Shown here: positions 32,561 to 44,102 of the stretch, in pieces
How positions within the stretch are numbered: position 1 is the first letter of the stretch
Layout of the letters: the number at the start of each line of letters is the position of its first letter
Assembly: GCA_034401135.1 (NCBI GenBank)
Contig: JAWZSP010000008.1
Span: 124,001 to 188,000, forward strand
Direction: 5' to 3'
From: Volutella citrinella
Taxonomy: Eukaryota > Ascomycota > Sordariomycetes > Hypocreales > Nectriaceae
Length of the DNA: 64,000 bases
The notes under the pieces: generated by a model
Database searches by the model: none
Told to the model about the DNA's origin: nothing
Seen by the model: only the letters and a program-made list of their open reading frames with translations
Position numbers and translations under genes: made by a program

Positions 32561-34833
32561 ATGTCTCTCTCGGCCAGATCTGAAGCTGAGGTGGCGACTG
32601 CCATCCAGCCTCCCCTCTCCCAGGCTGTTGGATACGTCGTCGTGATCGTAATCGGCTTCTTCATCGCCTTCGTCATGATGTTCCTCACGCGCATTCTCAA
32701 AAAGACCGTCGGCGAAGACAACAAGACGACGGAAATGTTCATGACGGCCAATCGCAGCGTTGGTACCGGCTTGACGTCGTCAGCCGTCATTTCGTCATGG
32801 CTCTGGAGTACTGCTATGCTTGGAAGTACTCTGGTAGGCTATAATTTTGGTGTTGCTGGCCCGTTCTGGTTCGCAGCTGGGTGAGTGAGAACTGGTGCAC
32901 CTACTACCGCATCAACGCTAATACAAACATCCTTCCCTTTAGCTGCTCGCCCATGATTGTTTTCTTCTCTCTCCTTGGTATTGCCTGCAAGCTGCGTGTG
33001 CCAGAAGCCCACACTCTGCTAGAGATTGTCCGAATCCGCTACGGCACCGCTGGCCACATTGTCTGGATTGCCCTGTGCCTGATCAACAACATCATTGCCA
33101 TCGCAAACATGCTTCTTGGAGCCAGTGCAGCCATTTCCGCCCTGTAGGTAGCATTCATCACTGCGCTCTCGAGAATCTTGCTGACAGAGGATAGGACCGG
33201 CATCCACATTATTGCAGCAACCTTTCTTTTGCCCATTGGAGTCATCCTGTACACCTTTGTCGGCGGAATCAAGGCAACATTCCTCACTGATTACTTCCAC
33301 ACGTTTGTCATTACCATCATCATCTGCTTCTTTACCGTCAAGGCATTCACAGTGCCTGAAATCGGCTCTCCAGGGGGGCTCTACGATCTCATTGTCCAGG
33401 TTGGAAAAGACCACCCCGTCGATGGTAACCATGAAGGATCATTCTTGACCATGGCTAGCAAAGATGTAAGTCCCTGCTCTCCACGATATATACCACCTCT
33501 AACTGGTTATAGGCCATGTACTTTGGCATCATCCACGTCTTGGCCAATTTTGGGCTCGTCATCATGGACACCGGCTTCTTCGCCAAGGCATTCAGTGCTG
33601 CCCCCCAGGCAGTTGTCCCTGGATACATCATTGGCGGTATTGCCTACTTTGCCATCCCTTGGTGCCTTGGAACATTGATGAGTTTCTCTGCCCTGGGCCT
33701 CGAGGACACGGCCAGATTCCCTACCTTTCCTCGACGCATGTCGCCGGTTGAGGTGTCGAACGGCCTGGTGCTCCCGTATGCAGCCATTGCTATTGCTGGC
33801 AAGGGTGGTGCCGCTGCGGTCCTCATCATCACCTTCATGGCTGTGACGTCTACCATCAGTGCGCAGGTCATTGCTGTCTCTTCCATCATCAGTTTTGACA
33901 TTTACCGCCAATACTTTAACCGGGCTGCCACAGACCGTGATGCGATTCGGTGGAGTCATATCGGTGTCGTGTTTTTTGGACTGTTCTCTGCCGCTTTCTC
34001 GACTGCACTCTACTATGGCAAAGTAGACCTTGGATGGACACTCTACATGCTCGGTGTCTTGACCTGTCCTGGCATCTTCCCCACCACGTTTACAATCCTC
34101 TGGAAGAAGCAATCTAAACTTGCTGCAATCGTATCACCGCTCCTAGGCATGGCCACAGGTATTGCAGTTTGGCTGGGTACTGCATCTGCTCTCTACGGTG
34201 AAGTTACCGTGGCCTCGACTGGCAAGTCTCTGCCTTGTGTCTATGGCACAGTCGCTTCAGCATTGAGCCCTGGCCTGTATTCAGTCGTCATCTCACTCAT
34301 AAAACCCGCTGACTACAATTGGGCCGAGTTCCGCAATGAACGACTCGCTTTTGATCAAGCCCAGACTGCTACATCTTCTGAAGCAGCGCAGACTCATGAG
34401 GAGAAGGTTGCAAGCTATGAGGAGGACAAGGCTCGCCTCAAGCACTGGGGAACTCTGGCCGCTATTTGGTCTGCCGCCACATTCCTGGGCCATTGGGTCC
34501 TCTGGTGAGTGAAAAAAGGATGGAACGCACATGAAAGCCGCAACTAACACTTTAAATAGGCCTCTACCAATGTACGCCTCGCACTATGTCTTTGGAAAAG
34601 GCTTCTTCGTGGCCTGGCTGGTCATTTCAATTATTTGGGTCTGGGGAACCATGTTCATTGCGGGATTCTTTCCCATCATCGACGGTTGGGGTCAATTGAA
34701 GCAGGTGTATTTTGGCATCAGAGGTCAGAATCTGGCCCAGGGAAAACTCGAGGTGGTGCAGGATCCCAGTACGGAGTCTTCGTCCTTGAACAACTCTGGA
34801 GAGGACAGGAAGACTTCAAGAGTTTTTAATTAG
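32561..34833 (+). CDS. dur3: Dur3-type urea/polyamine sodium:solute symporter
   Basis: Plasma-membrane symporter of the SSS family that in fungi takes up urea and polyamines. Five exons (32561-32880, 32943-33143, 33195-33465, 33513-34504 and 34560-34833) join in frame to 685 residues, the usual Dur3 length, with about 15 helices. Family features are SRSVGTG-like NRSVGTGLTSSAVISSWLW, then LLGASAAISALTGIHIIAA and VGGIKATFLTDYFHT, with AVTSTISAQVIAVSSIISFDIY in the core. All four introns are short with strong GTRNGT donors and phases that fit. Fungal Dur3 paralogues are common, so the substrate could differ. With the Dal5-type carriers nearby, a nitrogen-source uptake theme is possible. Confidence 0.88.
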
Positions 34834-35016
34834 CTGTTGCATTCACTACGGCGGCTGGGGAGAAATCTGAATCATGCTGAATATTCGCACGTAATATTAT
34901 CTATCTGATGTAGCTGTAGAGATCTTTTGCCATGCCGCCTTCCCAATCTATAATAATGAAACGCTAAAGGGACAGTCTATCTTGATGCATTATAGTCCCC
35001 CTCTATCAGTCCAAAT

Positions 35017-35694
35017 CTAGCAAGAGTAGCTCAGCTCATAGCCGTTGGCCTTGTCCTGTCCAAGGTACACCTTGGTGTTGCCCTTGGCATTGCGCAGGTT
35101 GACCTTGAAGTAGAGGGTCTCAGCACACTCAGCGCCACCAACACCGTGGGGGCCCTCCTTGAGATCATCCCAGCCGGTAAGGTCCATACCACCGACGTTC
35201 TTCTCAATGGTATCAAAAGGCTTGACAGAGTCGTAAGAGATGGCGTTGCCGGCGGGAAGACCCGAGAGCTGCTTGACATTGGCCAGGGCAGCTTCACCCT
35301 TGACAATAAAGGTGCGGCCAAGGCGGTTGCCCTGCTTCCAACCGAAATTGCAATTCTTGGCACCTGAGGGGATGCCGGTAAAGACGAGTACCTGCTCAAC
35401 CTGAGAGGCATCCTCATATGTCTCGAAGTGGACACCATTGGCCTTCTTGGAGATGGTAGGCTGCTTGGGGAAGATGTCGTAGATGGCCGCGGGCTGGATG
35501 GAGGCGGCGCCGGAGCAGGTAGTCTTGGGAGCCTCGTTGATGTTGGAGCAGGGGTCATTGGTGTAACATCCCTTGTAGCGTCCACAGCTGTAGAAGCTGG
35601 TGCCAGAGCCGGGGATGCAGTCGTTGGAGGGCATGGCGTTGGCGGCAGTGGCGACGCAGGCAAGGGTAGTGAAGATGGTGGCGAAGCTAGGCAT
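35017..35694 (-). CDS. Small secreted protein, But2 C-terminal-domain-like
   Basis: 225 residues, intronless. A signal peptide (MPSFATIFTTLACVATAANA) is followed by a Cys-rich N-terminal part (CGRYKGCYTNDPC). A globular region then reads HFETYEDASQVEQVLVFTG and later FGWKQGNRLGRTFIV, KPFDTIEKNVGGMDLTGWDD and KVYLGQDKANGYELSYSC. I recognise this as like the fungal But2 C-terminal (PF09792-type) secreted proteins, whose function is not established. The leader upstream of the ATG (35695-35870 on the minus strand) is CA/CT-rich with a TATATA box near 35890, the pattern of highly expressed fungal genes. Confidence 0.7.
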   Translation of the reverse strand: MPSFATIFTTLACVATAANAMPSNDCIPGSGTSFYSCGRYKGCYTNDPCSNINEAPKTTCSGAASIQPAAIYDIFPKQPTISKKANGVHFETYEDASQVEQVLVFTGIPSGAKNCNFGWKQGNRLGRTFIVKGEAALANVKQLSGLPAGNAISYDSVKPFDTIEKNVGGMDLTGWDDLKEGPHGVGGAECAETLYFKVNLRNAKGNTKVYLGQDKANGYELSYSC

Positions 35695-36890
35695 GTTGAT
35701 GATGATGAGGTTTTTGTTGATGATGTTGAGGAGGTTTGTGTAGTTGAAGCGAAGTTGAGACGACTGAAAAGATGCAAAGTGCAGTGGAAAGCGAGGTGGT
35801 GGATTAGTTGTGAAAACGGAGAATGTTGAAGTTGTTGTGATGAGATGGAAGCGATGATGGGATGTTGGTGTTGAGCATGAGCCCGAGTTATATACACCTA
35901 CAGCCCGTGTTATTCGGTGATGTTTTCTCGCTTGGCCAGGAAATAAGCCATCTCAGCCTCAATGCCAGCGATCCTTCCCTGGAGGCTGGTGGAAGCTGCG
36001 TGTATTTTTGGCGCGGCTGTACTGGCAAGATCCCTGTCGGCGCGTCTTGGACCCGCTGCTGAGATTGGCTTTTATGTGGCGGAGCACGCCGTAGGGCTTA
36101 CCGGGCACCTCACCAGGGCCTAAATTTGGGCGTTGCATGGGCCCAGCGGCGCTGTCAGGCACTGCCCGGCCCTCTAAGCGACCCCAGCCCGTCGGGTTCA
36201 GTGGCTTTGGCCTTGGCGATTCCATCCCAACTGCTACTGGGCGGGCTCCATTTTGTTGATGCATCAGCGGGCAACCTCACATTTCTTCTGTCAGTCTTTA
36301 GTTAGAGTGCCTATTCTTATTCCGTAACAGCAACCAATATCGGGCTGGCGTAAATCTTGTTGCCTTCCAACCCTGGACACCAGAAATATGTCGGGGCTCC
36401 CGCTAAGGCGCGGGCATTGACCAATTTCTTTGTTCATGCAATGTTGTGGAATGGCATGACTCTATTGATCTGACCCGCGTCACAATAGCATTCAGCGACA
36501 ATAGAGAGTCTCTTGGGTCATACAGAGCATACAGTGTCAGAAATAATTCCTGTCTGGGCACTTGTATTTTGGCATCTCTCCCCCACATCTCCAGATGGAC
36601 TTTTCTCGCGTATCTAATTGGCCAATACTAACGCGGGGTAGATGGGCTAATCCCTTCATCCGGGGAACTGGCGAGATGCGCCCTCAATTCAACCAATGGG
36701 AACAGCCCCGCGGTCCACAGAAACGCCACCGGATAGCAGAACGGCAGATGAAGCCTCCGCCATTCCTCAAACCCGCCCCTTGATTGTCCTCGAATCGTGA
36801 CCTGCACTCTGCTCCTGCGCCTTTCCGCCCCCCGTGCCCCGACGAACCCACCCTGTCGCCGAGGTTTCCTAGCCATTCTTTTCTTTGACA
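35695..36890. promoter_or_regulatory. Divergent promoter: But2-like secreted protein / Zn2Cys6 regulator
   Basis: 1.2 kb separates starts at 35694 (minus) and 36891 (plus). On the minus strand, 35870-35695 is a CAA/CTC-rich leader, and a TATA-like TTATATAC lies at about 35887-35894. No gene is seen inside. Confidence 0.5.
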
Positions 36891-39762
36891 ATGGCGGGAC
36901 CAGCCGAGTCCAAAGACGATGCAGCCGCAGCCTGCAAACCAAAGGACGCGAACCGCGTCCAGAAGACCTCCGCCGCCGACAGGGCCAAGAAGCGCGCGCC
37001 TCGCGCCTGTCTGAGCTGCCGTTCGCGAAAGGTGCGATGTATCCTCGCTGGCTCTACATCCCAGTGCGTCAACTGTCGAGTCGACGATAAGGAATGCATC
37101 TTTCCCAAGTTTGATACTTCGTATGTTGAACCATTGCCTCCCTCTTGAATTTGCACTCAACTCATCGCAGCAAACGGGTCCCTCGTCGTGATTCCGACGT
37201 GCCTGACCAGCTGTCTTCTGCTGTCGGTCATGAGAAACAGTCTACAGCACCTGCAGATGCCACTGTGCCATCACTGGCCCCCGGCTGCAACAATGGTGAG
37301 GCATTACATCCCATCAAGACCATCTTCTCAAACATTAAACAGTCTTCCCAGATACGCCTCCGCTGCCCATAGGCACCAACTCAGAGGGCCTATGGCCCCC
37401 ACAAGACGACTTACCGGAACAGCTGCATGATCCCACCAACCCCGACTACTCCATCCTCGAGGCTCCCAAGGTTGACAATCTCTCGCCAGAAGATCTGAAC
37501 TACCTCCACTCCCAAGGATGCTTCGTCGTGCCAGAGAGGAAATTCCTCAACGAATTCGTCCAGCAGTACTTTTTACATATCCACCCCATGCTCCCCATCT
37601 TGAATGAAGCAGACTTTTGGGATCTGTACTTCCCAAAAGGCACGGGCAATGGCCCTAGCAAGCGAGTATCTCTACTTGTGATTCAAGGAATGCTCTTCAC
37701 ATCATGCAACGTTAGTCGGCTCCCTTGTTGAGTGCCGCCTTTCACATCAGTACTAAAGTTGTATAGCTGGTATCCGACGACGCAATCAAGGCTCTAGGGT
37801 TCAAATCAGTCCACGATGCCAAGTCGTCCTTCTATAAACGGGCAAAGGTTGTGAATCACACTCTGCATACCCACAAGCTGAATACTGACCGGCCAACAGC
37901 TCATCTACGATTTCGGACTTGAAATATCCTCCGTGTCCATCGCACAGACCGCTTTACTGCTCTCACATTCCCACCTAATGGCTCTCCCACACGAGGGACG
38001 CAAGCATCTCGGCCCTCTGTGGGTCGAAATCGCCATTCACTACGCGCGAGAAGCTGGAGCACATCACTACCAGTCGCTGATGCGACACCCCTGCTCGTCG
38101 TCTTCCCATGAGAAGAAGCAAGCCGCAACTCTGAAACGCCTTTGGTGGTGCTGCATCATTCGCGATCGCGTCTTGTCGCTGACGGCCCGGAGGACCATCA
38201 AGATTACGCAATCCACCTTCGACTTTATTGCTAACAAGCGTCTTGGAGCCTCTGACCTGTCTGAAGAGTTTGGCCATTCATGTGTCTACTCCCCAGATAT
38301 CAAGCACTTTCTGGCCCAGATGCTGGAAAAGCTGGTGGAGCTATGTGTTATCCTCACAGAGGTCCTCGCGCTTACGTTTCCCATGCATGACGACCCTTCT
38401 AGACCTGTCAAAAACTCGAGCATCGAGAAGTATCGCATAGAAAATTGCCGGATAGCCCTGACGCGATGGTACAGGGTTGTATTGCGAACGCAATCGTCCC
38501 TACAAGACGAGGGGCCAGAAGATGGAGACTCCCAGAGGTCACCAAACAGTTCCTTGGTGCTATTCATCAATCTCTTGGGAATGTACTACCAGTATGTAAA
38601 AATGGCGTCCGATAATCACTTGACCTAACACATTCAGCTCTGCAAGAGTGGCTCTCTGTCACTTTGAGATCCTTTACTGCAGCCTAGCACCATCCACCGG
38701 CGCGGGATATCTCGAAACATCATACAAGAGCGCTCATGAGTTGCAAGGCGCGATACTCCAGTTCACACAATGCATTCAGAAACTTGTTCAATTGCGACTT
38801 GACCGCTGGCTCCCATTAAGCGCGTAAGTAACCCTGATTCGTGTTTGACAATGATTCTAATAGCTGTTAGGATCGGCTGCACGGCCTTCCCACTAGCTCT
38901 GCAGAGCCTGGAAGTGAAGCTATTCGGCTCAGAGACATCTCCTCGGACCTCAGATGTCGTTTCATTCACACCGTATAAGCAACAGCAGCTCAATATCCTT
39001 AACGAGGCTATGAAAACGTACAAACCGCGGTTCTTGGGCACAGATTGGGTGACCAAGACGGCTCGCTTCGTTGTTGAATTAGCAGAGCATCACCTCATGC
39101 CAATCCGAAACCATAACGGAGATTCGATATCAACCTGGACGGACATCTTACATTTACGACCGAAACACTACCTGCGGCTGGCCATGACAGTTGACCTGTC
39201 CATCCGCAACGGGAAATTGCCGCGCGAGAGCGACTTTCCTTTAGAACTAAGGGGACTCTTTGATGAGCATACGCCTTCGCCGCTCGACACTTGTTTGCAG
39301 TTCTCAAACGTCCACGCTTCAATAATGGATGGTTCATGGCTCGATACCGCACTCTTTGGACAACACAGCGACGAAGGGGATTTCTCACGGATGGAACCAA
39401 TCATTACGGATTTGGGCGACGTTGACGACTCAACCACTTGCAATCTGGAGGATGGCGTAACTGGAGTCGTAACTGGCTTGGATGTTACTGCAGACACGAT
39501 GCGGGAGCTGTCCAGCAGCACGAAGGACACAAGCCCGGAACAATCAGGTCTGATCCTCAGCGAAAAGAGGCGCAACCATTCAGTCTCGGCGATGGATATG
39601 GATTCAGACATGCCGTTGTCGCTGGATGACATTTCATCATTCTGGAATGAGGGAAGGGCGCCGCCGGATGATTGTTTCCTCCACAGCCCCCTCAATGCGT
39701 ATCTGCAGGAGCTGAATTATGCGTTCTTCGACACTGCAAGCTGCAGTAACGGTAAGGCCTAG
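36891..39762 (+). CDS. Zn2Cys6 fungal-specific transcription factor
   Basis: Seven exons: 36891-37120, 37171-37295, 37352-37710, 37767-37847, 37900-38591, 38638-38823 and 38871-39762. They join in frame to 854 residues. The binuclear zinc cluster lies at about residues 40-72 (ACLSCRSRKVRC, then QCVNCRVDDKEC) after a Lys/Arg-rich lead-in. The middle carries the fungal-specific domain (FVQQYFLHIHPMLPILNEADFW, then LLVIQGMLFTSC and KKQAATLKRLWWCCIIRDR), as in the Xyr/Cutinase-regulator-like class. The C-terminus is acidic and Ser/Thr-rich, a possible activation region. It is divergent from the But2-like gene and upstream of the truncated Sog2-like gene. Targets unknown. Confidence 0.9.
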
Positions 39763-40213
39763 AGATATTTGGGAGCAATACTATTGTAACTTTTATGGGC
39801 ACCACAAGTGGGTTCAGATGCGTGAGAATCTACATTATTCCCTCTACAATGCTGTTGAAGGTCTCGGGAGCTACTCCTCTGATGTCCATGTCCACCAACT
39901 AACTCTGTTCACCCCATAGCTATCGCACGAAAGTTGAGACCTATGCTCACAAGTTGACGGCAAGAACCTTTTCATCCATCTCTTGGCAGTGGGAGCTGCC
40001 CAACCAGTCCACAAGGTGCCCATTGCTTACCCTACACTGGATCACAGGGCGGATCGGTAAATAGTTGTTCCGGTTTCTGTTACACAGATGAGTCAATCAC
40101 AATCAAGCCACCTGGTGCACCCATGGTCAGATTGGCACGCGGGCAGACCGACCATCCCTCTAGCGCCAGAATTGGTCCATCTGTTGAAACAATCTCTATT
40201 CGCTCCATCAGCC
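39763..40213. other. Intergenic region upstream of the LRR gene
   Basis: No gene is recognised. An upstream in-frame ATG at 40088 would extend the LRR protein by 42 residues, but the family-conserved start is 40214. Confidence 0.4.
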
Positions 40214-40964
40214 ATGTCCGATGCCGATGTCATCAAACTTTTCCACGATGCAATGCAAGAGGCGCTTGAGCGCGAGCACGACGCGCAGACTGGGTCGGTC
40301 GCAAACGGTCTGACGATTGATCTCAGCCGGAAGAACATCCCATCCCTGCCAGAGGGCATCATCGATGTCATCAAGGATGGACTGCAGCGGTACATTACTT
40401 CCAAACGGCCCCCCAATCCTCAGGGTTGCCGCTAACGAGAGATTCGTTTCTAGGCTCGCACTATCACACAATAAATTGTCGTCTTTGCCTGCACGCCTCT
40501 CCGAGTGCACGTCGTTGCGATATCTCAACATCAGAGGCAATCAGTTTGAACAATTTCCCACAGCTGTATTAGCCCCCTTGCCCTCGATTCCCTCTGCGTC
40601 CTGACTGATCATGTCTCAGGTATATGGCCTCGAGTCGCTTGAGATTCTCGATCTGAGCAGAAACCAGCTACGGACGCTCCCCCACGACATGGCCAGACTG
40701 TCATCCTTGAAGGTCTTGTCAGTTCAAAAGAATAAGATCCAAGAGCTACCGGTCTGTCTGGGCGAGATGAGTTCTTTGCAAGTATTGAAGTTCGATGGGA
40801 ACCCAATCACCTTTCCCCCACCTGAGACAACTGCGGATCTCACGCCGCGGCTGGAATCGGGACAGTCGCCATCGGAAGAGGCAACCGATGTTTTTAAAAC
40901 TGCCCTGGTCAAGGCTTTCTTGAGGAGCTATGCGCATCAAGGTCGGTCGGGAAATGCAATTTAG
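40214..40964 (+). CDS. sog2: Truncated Sog2-like leucine-rich-repeat protein
   Basis: Three exons (40214-40389, 40454-40565, 40620-40964) encode 210 residues. The start at ATG 40214 (MSDADVIKLFHDAMQEALE) matches the conserved N-terminus of Sog2, the LRR protein of the RAM/NDR-kinase morphogenesis pathway. The repeats follow: LTIDLSRKNIPSLPEGI, LALSHNKLSSLPARL, LRYLNIRGNQFEQFP, LEILDLSRNQLRTLP, LKVLSVQKNKIQELP and LQVLKFDGNPITFPP. The protein then stops after DVFKTALVKAFLRSYAHQGR. Full Sog2 proteins carry several hundred further residues (the Sog2/RAM domain); nothing like that follows here, so this is a stand-alone LRR module, probably a partial duplicate. An upstream in-frame ATG at 40088 would give 252 residues. 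Confidence 0.72.
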
Positions 40965-41558
40965 CCATTGAAGATGCGAAGAACGTCTTTATCTCAGCAA
41001 TGGCAACATGCAACACCTCCATCTCTTGTGCACGGTCCGCAATTATTCCGCCATGTCGTGTTCGAGACTTGTTGGTGTTGTTCGGAGCCCATTAATTAGT
41101 GTGTTCGCGGCCGGGCAATTCTCCATGTGGCGCAACCACAAGCGCTGATCCTGTTCTCAGCTGCTGTTCTAGACCCAGCGCCATGCAGCTGCCCCTCCCA
41201 GCCTTTGGTGCGCTAGTCCATGTCGTGGCGGCCCCCTCGCTCTCTAACTCGCAAGGAACAAAACGCCCGGCTCCTGGCCACTGGGAGAGCTGAAGGGGCA
41301 ACCCAGCCGATCGACGCCACGAGTTAAGCTAATGCCTCAAGCTTGTTTTTAGTCTGGTCAGGCGTCGGTCAATAGATTCAATTCAATGCGTGCCTTTGCG
41401 TGGGCTAATGAGTCCTGCGGCGTACCTTATCTGACGGCCTGGCCGCCGCCGGACGCCCGTATATAGGCGGGATCCCATGTGCCCTTTGCACGCTGCCACT
41501 GGTTTAAGCATACAATTTTCCAGTACTGCATTTCTTCTACTGTCGAAGATTCGCAGCA
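40965..41558. promoter_or_regulatory. Promoter region of the multi-module secreted protein
   Basis: About 590 bp without a gene. It contains a TATA-like GTATATAGG at about 41459-41467, roughly 95 bp before the ATG at 41559. Confidence 0.5.
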
Positions 41559-43839
41559 ATGCGTCTCTCGGCTGCTTCCCTTGCCGGGGCAGTGCTCGCC
41601 CTCATCACCAGCTCTCTAGCACACGTTGCAATCTTGCCCCGTGCCGAACTTTCTTCTCGCGACCCAACACCAGTGACGCCTCAGACCGAAGTCATACATG
41701 ATGTGATCAAGAGAGGCCCCAAGGGTTCCAAGCGCTACAAGAACCGACCGCGTCCCCGTCCACCCAAGCGACATCGCCCCAAGGACTGTACCGACACCGA
41801 TCTCATAAAGAATGGCGACTTCAACAAGAACGTCAAGAAATGGCAGTTTCTGGCGGGCAGCCCTTTACAGTTCTTCTGGGTCAAGGATTCCAAGAAGCGC
41901 CCAGCACACTCTGGCAACGGACAGGGCTATCTCTTCATCAATCGCGGCTACTCGTCCGCCTTCCTGAGCACCAACATCCCCGCAGTGGAATACGGCAACA
42001 CCATCTCTGTGTCGGCATGGATTCGCTACGAGGCGCCCGCGGATCTCAGCAGTTGCTATCTCTCGTTTGGTGACAACTGGGAGGTCAACATGGAGCTCAA
42101 TCTAACGCCCGAGTGGGCCAAGTACTCGTTCGAAACGTCAGGAACCGGTCGGCCCAAGGAGATCGAGTTCCGAGTGTTTTGCCTGGGGGCACCAGTCCCT
42201 ATTTCTGTCTATATTGACGACGTCAGCGCCAAGGCCTGCACCCCTCGCAAACCGAACCCCGAGTGCCAGATTCTTGATGGTGCCAACAACTTCCTCGTCA
42301 ACCCCGGCTTCGAATGCCCCGACGGCGTCACGGCGTGGACAGCCATGTCTATCTTTGGAACGGGAAATGACAACCTGACACAGTCGAGCGGGAACAGACA
42401 AAACCCGACACACACTGACAAAGGGTAAGTGGACCATGTTGCTTGATTGCATTCCTGCAGTGTCCATACTTACCGGTTGTCGCAGCATGGGAGCAATCCA
42501 ATTCGACGCCTCCCAACTCCCATACACCGGGATAGCCCTCTACCAACGAGGAGTCAACAGTGACATGTCCCGAAAGTACGTCAAGGCCAGTTTCTGGCTC
42601 CTCGTCGACTCTAAATTCAACAACGTGGCGGGCTGCGTGCTGCGAGTCGCCACGGGTACGGGATACTACCTCAACGACATCGACATCAGCTATCTCAAGC
42701 CCAAGTGGACCAAGTTTGAGATTAAAGACATTGAGCCCACGCCTTACGACAGCTTCGAGATTGACATTTTCCAATGCACCAGCAACCCACAGCCAATCTT
42801 CTATCTCGACGACATCTACTTTGGCATCGACAAGAATGCTCCGCCCATGCCCAGCTTCACGCCTACGCCGGAGCCGACTCCGGGGCCGACCCCCGGCCCT
42901 TGTACCAGCACTCCGTCTCTGGAGGATCCCAGTTTCGAGGTGGGCCATCTCCACAACTGGCTTCTTTTCGACCACAGCGATGCCGGGGATGCCATGTACT
43001 CCATCGACAGCAGTTCCACATATGGTCCCGCACACCAGGGCTCCAGCAGCGGCGTTGTATACTACCCCTCGCGTGGCGGGAGCGTCCAGATGCTGCAGCC
43101 ACTCAACGGCCTATGCCCCAGCAAGCTGTACAAAGTGACTGCCTGGTTCAACGTGCCTGCTGGATACGACGCCTCCAAGTGCAGCTTCAGCCTCGGCGCC
43201 TACTCCGTCAGCAACGACGTCACGCCGACAGCAGCCGGCACCTGGACCAAGGTCGAGCATGTCTTCTTGACAGACCCCGACCTCTCCAACCAGTTCCCAT
43301 ACATCTACGTCAATATCGATTGCACACAGGAAGGCGAGATGGTGGTGCTCGTCGACGACATCAGCTTCAGTGACCCCCCGCCGTGCTCCACCATGCCTAC
43401 CTTTTCTGACGGCGGGTTTGAGAGCGGCAACACAGCAAACTGGAATGTCGGCTTCACCGAGGGCGACGAGACCTTTGCCATTACCTCAGAAAAGCCTCGT
43501 AGCGGAAGCAAGAGCGGCGTGCTCACATTTCCCACCACGTCCAACGGCGCTGCGTTTGGCGTCGACTTTTCTGCCTGCGTCGGCGACAAGTACAACTTCA
43601 AGTTCTGGTACTACGTGGCCAAGCCGAAAAAGGCCGTGACCTGCGCGTCGTGGATCTATGCCTACTATACAGGCGAGACTACCAGCGAGGAGATTACTCT
43701 GTTTGATCAGTGGGTGGAAGTGAAACTGGACTTTGTGTCTGGTAACATTAACGGACACCTCGACTTTGGCTTTTCGTGTCTGAACCGGCTGCAAAAGCTG
43801 GTTATTTATGTAGATGACGTGTCTTTGGTAAAGAAGTAA
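41559..43839 (+). CDS. Secreted protein with four CBM4/9-like jelly-roll modules
   Basis: Two exons (41559-42424, 42486-43839) encode 739 residues. A signal peptide (MRLSAASLAGAVLALITSSLA) and a basic linker (PKGSKRYKNRPRPRPPKRHRP) precede four modules of similar design. Each begins with an N-x-F/S-F-E-like strand and a Trp (LIKNGDFNKNVKKWQF; FLVNPGFECPDGVTAW; SLEDPSFEVGHLHNW; TFSDGGFESGNTANW). Each ends in a DD motif (YIDDVSAKAC; YLDDIYFG; LVDDISFSD; YVDDVSLV). This is the pattern of carbohydrate-binding jelly rolls of the CBM4/9 (CBM_4_9) type. A Pro/Thr linker separates modules 2 and 3. No catalytic domain is present, so a wall-binding or adhesin-like role is likely (inference). Confidence 0.75.
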
Positions 43840-44102
43840 GAAAGATGAAGGCAGAAAGATGCTGCGGGAAGCTTCAGAATAGCATTAGAGTCTGGACTGT
43901 CACTTATCGCGGAACAGTTTTTGGTGCTTCATTTCAATCCTAGCGTCCATAAAAGAATTATGACACTGAACCGTACTTTCGCATCTGCTACTCACCGTGG
44001 TTGAATCGACTCTTGGCTTGACTGCCTCATTGTGATTGCTTGTCGAGCTTGTTCAGCAGATATAGGGTAACATTGCACGCGCCCGCTCACGTGATTACTG
44101 TG
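43840..44102. other. Short intergenic region
   Basis: 260 bp with no recognised gene between the modular secreted protein and the rhomboid gene. Confidence 0.4.

Noticed and set aside
33507..34112. Minus-strand open frame of about 200 codons.
   Set aside because: Antisense to the Dur3-type symporter exon 4, with no domain.
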